DNA from: Massilia norwichensis
GTDB lineage: Bacteria > Pseudomonadota > Gammaproteobacteria > Burkholderiales > Burkholderiaceae_D
Length of the DNA: 64,000 nt
Reading direction: 5' to 3'
NCBI RefSeq assembly: GCF_024753245.1
Contig: NZ_JANUGX010000023.1
Location: 1-64,000, forward strand
Part shown: piece by piece, positions 47,310 to 54,249 of the stretch
Layout of the letters: each line of letters opens with the position of its first letter
Position numbering within the stretch: the first letter of the stretch is position 1
Notes under the pieces: generated by a model
Told to the model about the DNA's origin: nothing
The model's input: only the letters and a program-made list of their open reading frames with translations
Database searches by the model: none
Translations under genes and position numbers: made by a program

Positions 47310-47867
47310 ATGAACACACCGACCGCACTGATCATCATCGACATGCAGAAGGGTATGCAAAGCCCGGCTCTGCCGCCCCGGAACAATCCCGACGCAGAGA
47401 ACAACATCGCCCGCCTGCACGCCGCCTGGCGCGAAGCAGGGCAACCCGTGGTCAGCGTGCGCCACATCAGCCGTTCGCCATCGTCGGTGTTCGCGCCGGG
47501 CCAGGATGGCGTCGAATTCCAGGACCGCTTCCTGCCGCTGGCCCACGAACACGTGGTCGAAAAGAACGTGCCCGACGCTTTCATCAACACGGGCCTCGAA
47601 CGCTGGCTGCACGCACGCGGCATCCGGCACCTAGTGATCGCCGGCGTCAGCACCAACAACTCGGTCGAGGCGAGCGCGCGCACGGCTGGCAACCTGGGCT
47701 TCGAGACGGTGGTGGTGGCGGACGCCTGCTTCACGTTCGACAAGCGCGATTTCGGCGGCACCCTGCGCAGCGCCAAGGAAGTGCACCTCATGGCGCTGGC
47801 CAACCTGGACGGCGAATACGCCACGGTGCGCACAACGGCGGAGCTGCTGCGCGAACTGCCGCGCTGA
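47310..47867 (+). CDS. Isochorismatase/cysteine-hydrolase family protein
   Basis: A 185-residue alpha/beta hydrolase of the isochorismatase-like superfamily. Asp11 (IIIDMQKG) and Lys85 (VVEKNVPDAF) of the Asp-Lys-Cys triad are present. The nucleophile position reads Ser118 in GVSTNNSVEASAR, where nicotinamidase/N-carbamoylsarcosine amidase-type enzymes have Cys. Ser at this site occurs in part of the superfamily, so this may be a distinct subfamily, and the reaction is not predictable. A CATAAT hexamer (47296-47301) is 8 nt before ATG 47310. It is followed by an XRE-cupin regulator with its own promoter. Confidence 0.85.
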   Translation: MNTPTALIIIDMQKGMQSPALPPRNNPDAENNIARLHAAWREAGQPVVSVRHISRSPSSVFAPGQDGVEFQDRFLPLAHEHVVEKNVPDAFINTGLERWLHARGIRHLVIAGVSTNNSVEASARTAGNLGFETVVVADACFTFDKRDFGGTLRSAKEVHLMALANLDGEYATVRTTAELLRELPR

Positions 47868-47877
47868 TCCATAAAAT

Positions 47878-47911
47878 CCAGTTTACAGGATATTTATATC
47901 CACTATACTGG
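47878..47911 (+). promoter_or_regulatory. XRE-cupin gene promoter with nested palindromic operator
   Basis: TTTACA (47882-47887), a 16-nt spacer, TATACT (47904-47909), then ATG 47917. The spacer contains the perfect palindrome GGATATTTATATCC (47888-47901). A second pair, CCAGT (47878-47882) and ACTGG (47907-47911), is placed symmetrically 5 nt outside it, so both dyads share one centre at 47894/47895. This is a strong candidate autoregulatory operator. Confidence 0.75.
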
Positions 47912-47916
47912 ACGAC

Positions 47917-48501
47917 ATGGACATCAACCAGCTCATCGCCCAGCGCCTGCGCGAACTGCGCGACGCCCAGGGTCTCTCGCTTGCGCAGCTCGCTGAACGC
48001 AGCGGCGTCAGTCGATCCAACATCTCGCTGATCGAACGCGGCGAGAGCAGTGCCACCGCCACCGTGCTCGATAAGCTCAGCGCGGCACTCGGCGTGACGG
48101 TCGCCTCGCTGTTCGAAAAGTCGGCCGCCGATGCGCCGTCGCCGGTCGCGCGCGTAGAAGATCAACCGGTGTGGACCGACCCTGGTTCCGGCTACGTGCG
48201 CCGCAACCTGTCGCCGGCGATGTATTCGCCGATCCAGCTGGTCGAGGTCAGCTTCCCGGCCGGGCAGCGCGTCGCCTACGAGACCAGCACGCGCGACGCC
48301 GAGGTCCACCAGCAGGTCTGGCTCATCGAAGGCAGGATGGAAGTCACGGTCGGCGCCACGCTGTGGACCTTGGCGCCCGGCGATTGCCTCGCCATGCGGC
48401 TCGACCAGCCGATCGCCTACCACAACCCGACCGATCAGCCGGCGCGCTATCTGGTCGCACTGGTCACGCAAGTCCACAAACCGCCGCGGAGGGAAGCATG
48501 A
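47917..48501 (+). CDS. XRE family regulator with cupin domain
   Basis: A 194-residue transcription factor. The HTH_3 domain (about 5-62, LAQLAERSGVSRSNISLIERGESSATATVLDKLSAALG) is followed by a cupin-2 sensor domain (about 100-185, HQQVWLIEGRMEVTVG and LAPGDCLAMRLDQPIAYHNP). Relatives such as PuuR or SutR respond to small metabolites. The gene starts about 7 nt after its own -10 box and overlaps the next gene by ATGA, so regulator and acetyltransferase form one unit. The palindrome at 47888-47901 is its likely operator; the upstream isochorismatase-like gene may be a co-regulated target. Confidence 0.9.
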   Translation: MDINQLIAQRLRELRDAQGLSLAQLAERSGVSRSNISLIERGESSATATVLDKLSAALGVTVASLFEKSAADAPSPVARVEDQPVWTDPGSGYVRRNLSPAMYSPIQLVEVSFPAGQRVAYETSTRDAEVHQQVWLIEGRMEVTVGATLWTLAPGDCLAMRLDQPIAYHNPTDQPARYLVALVTQVHKPPRREA

Positions 48502-49022
48502 CGACCGACACGATGACTGTACGCAGCCTGGACGCCGCCGAAACCCGGGAACGCATCGCCGAGCTGGCCGAGGTGCTGCGCGATTGCGTCGAGGGCGGCG
48601 CCTCGGTGAGCTTCATGCTGCCGATGGCGCGCGCCACCGCGCTGGCGTTCTGGGAAAAGGTGCTTGAAGCCGTCGCGCGCGGCGAGCGCACCCTGCTGGT
48701 GGCCGAAGACGATCGAGGCATCGTCGGCACGGTGCAGCTGATCACCGACATGCCTGAGAACCAGCCGCATCGCGCCGACGTCGCCAAGCTGCTGGTGCAC
48801 CGGCGTGCGCGCGGCGCTGGGATCGGCCGGCGCCTGATGGAAGCGGTGGAAGACGCCGCGCGCGCGCAGGGCAGGCGCGTGCTGGTGCTGGACACGGCCA
48901 GCAGCACCGCCGAGCGTTTATATGAGCGCCTGGGCTGGCAGCGGGTCGGCGTGGTGCCGGATTATGCGTACCTGCCGGATGGGGCGCTGTGCGCGACGGC
49001 GTTCTATTACAAGCACGTTTGA
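48498..49022 (+). CDS. GNAT family N-acetyltransferase
   Basis: A 174-residue acetyltransferase. The acetyl-CoA loop VHRRARGAGIGRRLMEAVED is clear, followed by VLDTASSTAERLYERLGWQRVGVVPDYAYLPDG, a pattern common in acetyltransferases acting on small amines or antibiotics-like molecules. The substrate is unknown. The start ATG 48498 overlaps the stop of the XRE-cupin gene (ATGA), preceded by GGAGGGAAG, indicating co-translation. A link between a cupin-type ligand sensor and acetylation of that ligand is a plausible inference. Confidence 0.87.
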   Translation: MTTDTMTVRSLDAAETRERIAELAEVLRDCVEGGASVSFMLPMARATALAFWEKVLEAVARGERTLLVAEDDRGIVGTVQLITDMPENQPHRADVAKLLVHRRARGAGIGRRLMEAVEDAARAQGRRVLVLDTASSTAERLYERLGWQRVGVVPDYAYLPDGALCATAFYYKHV

Positions 49023-49122
49023 ACCGGCGCCGCAACGACGGCCGAGCGTACCGTCCGCCCCCGGCTATAAGCTTGACATACACTATCTCCGCTTCCTCAT
49101 CCAAACCTGAAAGGAGACGGTA

Positions 49123-49719
49123 ATGAACAACGCCAGAATCGCCCTGCTGGCCTGCACCCTCGCCGCAGCCGCCGCTGCCAGTGCCCAGTCGACCAGCGCG
49201 GACCAGTCCACCAAAGCGCCCCAGACCCCGGTGCCTGCCGCCGCGGGCGCCAGCGGCCAGTTACAGGCGCCGATGACCCTGGTCACCGCCGCCGGTACCG
49301 GCAAGATGATCGGTGTCGTCTCGATCAGCGAATCGCCGAACGGCCTGGTGTTCACGCCCAAGCTGACCGACCTGCCGCCGGGGCCGCACGGCTACCACGT
49401 GCACGAAAACGGCAGCTGCGGCGTCAATGAGAAGGATGGCAAGAAGGTCGCCGCGGGCGCCGCCGGCAGCCATCTCGACCCAAGCGGCAGCAAGCAGCAC
49501 CTGGGCCCGACCGGTGCCGGCCACCTGGGCGACCTGCCGCCGCTGGTGGTGGGCGGCGACGGCCGCGCCACCGTGCCGGTGACGGCGCCGCGTCTCAAGA
49601 GCCTGGCCGAGATCAAGGGCAAGGCGCTGATGATCCACGCGGGCGGCGACAACTACGCCGACAAACCGGCGCCGCTGGGTGGCGGGGGCGAGCGCATCGC
49701 CTGTGGTGTGATCCAGTAA
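49123..49719 (+). CDS. sodC: Cu/Zn superoxide dismutase
   Basis: Periplasmic superoxide dismutase. It has 198 residues with a signal peptide (about 1-21, ASA-Q) and a low-complexity linker to about residue 46. Copper ligands are His92 and His94 (GYHVHENG), His117 and His172; zinc ligands are His117, His126, His134 and Asp137 (GHLGD). The disulfide pair is Cys99 and Cys194. AAGGAGA (49111-49117) precedes ATG 49123. It is monocistronic, with TTGACA at 49073-49078 upstream but no clear matching -10. Confidence 0.95.
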   Translation: MNNARIALLACTLAAAAAASAQSTSADQSTKAPQTPVPAAAGASGQLQAPMTLVTAAGTGKMIGVVSISESPNGLVFTPKLTDLPPGPHGYHVHENGSCGVNEKDGKKVAAGAAGSHLDPSGSKQHLGPTGAGHLGDLPPLVVGGDGRATVPVTAPRLKSLAEIKGKALMIHAGGDNYADKPAPLGGGGERIACGVIQ

Positions 49720-49829
49720 GCAGCTGGCCATAGCGGAAATATTGCATCGAGTGTATGCATTGATTTAACAATGCCTGCTATGATGGGTAGCTGAGCCGAC
49801 CATCCGGATCGGTCCCGTTCGACGATACT

Positions 49830-52571
49830 ATGCCCTGGCCTTTCGACCTTGCCGCGTCCGCAGATGCACACGCCGAGAACGTGAGCGGGATGGAGCTGCT
49901 GATGCAGCGCCATCCCTGGGAGACGACCGCCGTCGGTCCGGTCGCGTCCTGGCCCTTCAGCCTGCAACTGGCGGTGCGCACGCTGCTCGACTGCCGGCTG
50001 CCGATGTACCTGGCCTGGGGCGAGGGCAATACGCAATTCTTCAACGACGCCTACGCCCCCATCCTCGGCGACAAGTTCGCGACCGCGCTGGGCAACGATA
50101 CCCGCGTGACCTGGGCCGAGATCTGGCCGGTGATCGGTCCGATGTGGGCAAGCGTCAAGCGTGGCGAAGCGCAGGGTTCGGACAAGCTGGAACTATCGAT
50201 CAACCGCTACGGCTACTTCGAGACCTGCTGGTTCACCTATTCGTACAGCCCGGTCTACAGCGAGGAGGGCAAGGTCGAAGGCGTGTTGTCCACTTTCGTC
50301 GAGACCACCGGCAAGGTGATGGCCGAGCGCCGTCACGCCTTCCAGCTGGCGCTGGCCGACATCCTGCGCGCCGAAACCGCCGCCGACGCCCTGCTGCAGG
50401 CAACCTGGCGCCAGGTCAGCCGCTATGCCACCGAGACGGTGGTGGTGTATGCGACGGTCGACCATGCGGCGCAGGCGGCCGTGATCCGCGAACAGTGGCG
50501 CCAGGGCGCGCCGGACGGCGAAGCGGGACGTGTGGTGCCGCTCGAGATGCTGGCTTTCGGGCGCGCCGCCCTGCTGCTGCACGGCGAGACCGTGTGCGTG
50601 CCGGACGTCGCCGCGGAAGCGGACATTGCCGGCGCCGATGCCTGGCTGGCGCAGGGCATCGTGTCCGGCCTGGTGGTGCCCTTGATGGACGGCGCGCGCC
50701 TGGAAGCCGTGATGGCGCTGCATGCCCCGGTCGCCCAGCGCTGGGAAACCGCCGAAGTGCACCTGCTGGAAGACAGTGCGCGGCGTGCCTGGGAAGCGCT
50801 GCGCCGCATCCGCGCCGAGCAGGCGCTGCGCGAAGAAACCCGTACCCTCGAGTTGATGAAGGACGCCACCGGCAAGCTGGCCTCGACCCTCGACCTCGAA
50901 CCGCTGATGCAGGCGATCACCGACGCCGCGACACAGCTCACCGGCGCCGAATTCGGCGCCTTCTTCCATAACCACACCGACGGCAACGGCGACGCCTACC
51001 TGCTCTACACCCTGAGCGGAGCGCCGCGCGAAGCCTTCCAGGATTTCGGCCAGCCGCGCGCCACCGCGGTGTTCGCCCCGACCTTTTCCGGCAGCGCGCC
51101 GATCCGCAGCGACGACATCACCACCGACCCGCGCTACGGTTCGATGGCGCCGCACCACGGCATGCCGCCTGGTCATCTGCCGGTGCGCAGCTACCTGGCG
51201 GCGTCGGTGGTGTCGCGCTCGGGCGAGGTGATCGGCGGCCTGTGCTTCGGCCATTCGCAACCCGGCATGTTCAGCGCGCGCACCGAAGAGCTGATCGGCG
51301 CCTTTTCCGGCCAGGCCGCGATCGCGATCGACAACGCGCGCCTGTACGACATGGCACAGAAGGCGGCCCAGGAGCGTGAACACCTGCTGGCCAGCGAACG
51401 CGCCGCGCGCGCCGAGGCCGAGCGCCACAACAAGATGAAGGACGAGTTCCTGGCAATGCTGGCGCACGAGCTGAGGAACCCGCTGGCGCCGATCACCAGC
51501 GCCGCCCAGCTACTGCGCCTGTCCGAAGTGAACGAGGGCCTGCGCCTGAAGGCCAGCAACATCATCTCGCGCCAGGTGCGCCACATGACGGAACTGGTCG
51601 ACGACCTGCTCGACGTCTCGCGCGTGACCCGCGGCCTGATCAAACTGGAAACCGAGGTGCTGGACCTGAACAAGGTGGCGATGGCCGCCGTCGAACAGGC
51701 CCGCCCGCACATCGAGGAACGCCGCCACGCGCTGGTGGTCGATCTGCCGCCGGAGCAGGTACTGGTCGAGGGCGATCGCACGCGCCTGATCCAGGTGCTG
51801 GTCAACCTGCTCAACAACGCGGCCAAGTACACGCCGGCCGGCGGCCGGATCGCACTGTCCGTGACCCGCGACGGCGACACCAGCACGGCCAGCGTGTGCG
51901 ACAACGGCAGCGGCATCGACGCCCAGCTGCTGCCGCACATCTTCGACCTGTTCACCCAGGCCGACCGCGCGCCCGACCGCTCGCAGGGCGGCCTGGGCAT
52001 CGGCCTGGCGCTGGTCAAGAGCATCGTGCGCATGCACGAAGGGACTGTTGCCGCCTCCAGCGGCGGCGCCCAGCAGGGCACGACGATGACGGTCACGCTG
52101 CCGCTGGCAGCGGCGCCGGCACGCGCCGGCCAGGCCCCGCGCGCGCACCTGGCTGCCGCCGAGACCCGGCCGCTGATGGTCACCATCGTCGACGACAACC
52201 TGGACGCCGGCCATTCGCTGGCGGTGCTGCTGCGCGCCCACGGCCACACGGTGCAGGTGTTCGAGGACGCCTCGAGCACGCTGCGCGCGCCGGACATCGC
52301 GGGCACCGAAGTCTTCATCCTCGACATCGGCCTGCCCGACATGACGGGCTACGAACTGGCGCGTCGCCTGCGCCGCCTGCCGGCGCATGCCAGGGCCGTG
52401 TTCGTGGCGCTGACCGGCTACGGCCAGGAGCGCGACCGCGAGCTGTCGCGCCAGGCCGGCTTCGACCATCACCTGGTGAAGCCGGTCGATATCGCCAAGC
52501 TGGCGCAGATCCTGGCGCGCGTACATGCCGTCGTCCCCGCGCAGGCGGGGACCCAAGCTCTACAAACGTAG
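49830..52571 (+). CDS. Hybrid sensor histidine kinase (PAS-GAF-GAF-HisKA-HATPase-REC)
   Basis: A 913-residue cytoplasmic hybrid kinase. An N-terminal PAS-like module (about 20-165, AVGPVASWPFSLQLAVRTLLD) is followed by a GAF-like region (about 170-330), a GAF domain (about 355-510, with TQLTGAEFGAFF), and HisKA with MLAHELRNPLAP (His near 545). HATPase_c shows NLLNNAAKYTPAGG, VCDNGSGID and GGLGIGLALVKSI. A C-terminal receiver (about 785-905) has LDIGLPDMTGYELA. No membrane span is seen. The last roughly 14 residues are encoded by a REP-like repeat. The output partner is unknown; phosphorelay is likely. Confidence 0.9.
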   Translation: MPWPFDLAASADAHAENVSGMELLMQRHPWETTAVGPVASWPFSLQLAVRTLLDCRLPMYLAWGEGNTQFFNDAYAPILGDKFATALGNDTRVTWAEIWPVIGPMWASVKRGEAQGSDKLELSINRYGYFETCWFTYSYSPVYSEEGKVEGVLSTFVETTGKVMAERRHAFQLALADILRAETAADALLQATWRQVSRYATETVVVYATVDHAAQAAVIREQWRQGAPDGEAGRVVPLEMLAFGRAALLLHGETVCVPDVAAEADIAGADAWLAQGIVSGLVVPLMDGARLEAVMALHAPVAQRWETAEVHLLEDSARRAWEALRRIRAEQALREETRTLELMKDATGKLASTLDLEPLMQAITDAATQLTGAEFGAFFHNHTDGNGDAYLLYTLSGAPREAFQDFGQPRATAVFAPTFSGSAPIRSDDITTDPRYGSMAPHHGMPPGHLPVRSYLAASVVSRSGEVIGGLCFGHSQPGMFSARTEELIGAFSGQAAIAIDNARLYDMAQKAAQEREHLLASERAARAEAERHNKMKDEFLAMLAHELRNPLAPITSAAQLLRLSEVNEGLRLKASNIISRQVRHMTELVDDLLDVSRVTRGLIKLETEVLDLNKVAMAAVEQARPHIEERRHALVVDLPPEQVLVEGDRTRLIQVLVNLLNNAAKYTPAGGRIALSVTRDGDTSTASVCDNGSGIDAQLLPHIFDLFTQADRAPDRSQGGLGIGLALVKSIVRMHEGTVAASSGGAQQGTTMTVTLPLAAAPARAGQAPRAHLAAAETRPLMVTIVDDNLDAGHSLAVLLRAHGHTVQVFEDASSTLRAPDIAGTEVFILDIGLPDMTGYELARRLRRLPAHARAVFVALTGYGQERDRELSRQAGFDHHLVKPVDIAKLAQILARVHAVVPAQAGTQALQT
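52529..52558. repeat. REP-like repeat forming the kinase C-terminus
   Basis: GTCCCCGC (52533-52540), loop GCAG, GCGGGGAC (52545-52552), then CCAAGCT. It is read in frame as VVPAQAGTQA, the last part of the hybrid kinase, with the TAG stop 11 nt beyond the repeat. It is the same family as the elements at 37214, 42862 and 58325. Confidence 0.85.
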
Positions 52572-52605
52572 GCTCAGCGCTACCAAGCTTGACGGGGAAG
52601 GGTAC

Positions 52606-54240
52606 TTAGTTAGCGCGCGCCTTCGCGAACTGGTCGCCCGGCTTCCAGGCCGGCATCGCCGGCGCGTCCGCCACCATGCGGCCCAGGTTCAGCGTGTACT
52701 GCGCCTGCTGCACCATGCCGGACAGGTCCCAGTTCGGATCGTATTCGTCGCCGGCCTGGTGGTAGCGTGCCCCATAGGCCTTGCGCTTGGCATCGCTGGC
52801 CGCCTTGTCCTTCACCCAGTCGTGGCCGCCCGAGATCGAGAACGCCGGCACGCCGGCCTTGGCAAAGCTGAAGTGGTCGCTGCGGAAGTAGCCGCCGGAC
52901 AGGTCGGGGCGGGCTTCGGCTACCGTCAGCCCCATCGCTTTCGCGGTGCTGGCGGCGAGCAGGCCGAGGCTGCTGCGTTCGCTGCCCTGCACGCCGATGT
53001 CCTTCACCGCGCCGACGAAGTTCAGGCTGTCCAGGTTCAGCGCCGCCGCCGTTTTGTTCAGCGGCCACAGCGGACGGGCGGCATAGGCCGCGCTGCCCAG
53101 CAGGCCCTGTTCTTCGGCCGCGACCCACAGGAACATCTGGCTGCGTTTGGCCGGATGCCGCACCGCTTCCTGGGCCATCGCCAGCAGGCCGGCGCTGCCC
53201 GAGGCATTGTCGACGGCGCCGTTGAAGATGACGTCGCCCTTGGCCGGATCGCCCTGCATGCCCAGGTGGTCCCAGTGCGCGCTGTAGATCACCAGTTCGT
53301 CCTTCAGCTTCGGGTCGGTGCCCGGCACGATGCCGGCCACGTTGAACTGTTCCAGCGTGCGCACCGCCGCCTTGGCCTGGCCCTGCACGCGGGCGTTCAG
53401 CAGCACCGGCTTGAAGGATTTGTCTTCGGCCGCTGCGCGCAGCTTGTCCAGGTTCTGGCCGGCGGCGCTGAACAAGGTGCGCGCCGCCGCATCCGTCATC
53501 CAGCCCTGCATGCCGGTGCCGAGGTCGGCGTCGGCGAGCTGGAAGCGCTCGGCGGTCCAGCTGTTCTGCACCACGCTCCAGCCGTAGGAGGCGGAGGCAT
53601 CGGTGTGAATCAGCAGCACGCCGGCCGCGCCGCGGCGCGCCGCTTCCTCGAATTTATAGGTCCAGCGGCCGTAGTAGGTCAGGCCCTTGCCATTGAAGCG
53701 CGCCGGCTCGGCGCTGGTGGGGGCGGGGTCGTTGACCAGCATGACCAGCACCTTGCCCTTGACGTCGGCGCCCTTGTAGTCGTCCCAGCCGCCTTCTTCC
53801 GGCGCCGTGATGCCGTAGCCGACGAACAGCAGTTCGGCATCCATGTCGTGCACCGCCCTGGCATCGCCCGGCGCCCAGACCCAGTCTTTAGCGAAGCTCA
53901 GCGCCAGCGGCTTGCCGCCCGCGGCCAGCGAAACCGAACTCTCTTGCGGTTGCGCCTTCACGCCGGCGATGCGCACACTCTGGCGGTAGCTGCCTTTGTT
54001 TGCCGGCAGCAGGCCGGCGGCCATGGCCTGGGTCTCCAGGTAAGTGACGGTCAGTTCGCCGCCGCGCTGGCCGGTGCCGCGGCCTTCGAGCGCGTCCGAG
54101 GACAGGAAGGCCAGATGGGCGCGCAGCGGCGCTTCCTGGACAACCGCGGGAGCAGCGGCCTTGTTGACGGGTTGTGCCGCGTGTGCGGAAAAGGCCAGCG
54201 CCAGGCTGGCGGCGAAAGTGGTATGGACAATTTTTTGCAT
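52606..54240 (-). CDS. M28 family aminopeptidase, secreted
   Basis: A 544-residue exported zinc peptidase. The signal peptide is about 1-22 (AHA-AQ). A PA-type insert domain occupies roughly 130-260. The catalytic M28 domain has SAHWDHLG (near 320; His ligand and catalytic Asp), GAVDNASGSAG (bridging Asp), AAEEQGLLGS (general-base and ligand Glu), LNLDSLNF and the C-terminal His in ARYHQAGDEYD. It probably releases N-terminal residues from peptides in the periplasm. It starts 9 nt after the stop of the upstream M28-like gene and may be co-transcribed with it. Confidence 0.9.
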   Translation of the reverse strand: MQKIVHTTFAASLALAFSAHAAQPVNKAAAPAVVQEAPLRAHLAFLSSDALEGRGTGQRGGELTVTYLETQAMAAGLLPANKGSYRQSVRIAGVKAQPQESSVSLAAGGKPLALSFAKDWVWAPGDARAVHDMDAELLFVGYGITAPEEGGWDDYKGADVKGKVLVMLVNDPAPTSAEPARFNGKGLTYYGRWTYKFEEAARRGAAGVLLIHTDASASYGWSVVQNSWTAERFQLADADLGTGMQGWMTDAAARTLFSAAGQNLDKLRAAAEDKSFKPVLLNARVQGQAKAAVRTLEQFNVAGIVPGTDPKLKDELVIYSAHWDHLGMQGDPAKGDVIFNGAVDNASGSAGLLAMAQEAVRHPAKRSQMFLWVAAEEQGLLGSAAYAARPLWPLNKTAAALNLDSLNFVGAVKDIGVQGSERSSLGLLAASTAKAMGLTVAEARPDLSGGYFRSDHFSFAKAGVPAFSISGGHDWVKDKAASDAKRKAYGARYHQAGDEYDPNWDLSGMVQQAQYTLNLGRMVADAPAMPAWKPGDQFAKARAN

Positions 54241-54249
54241 CCGGCCATT

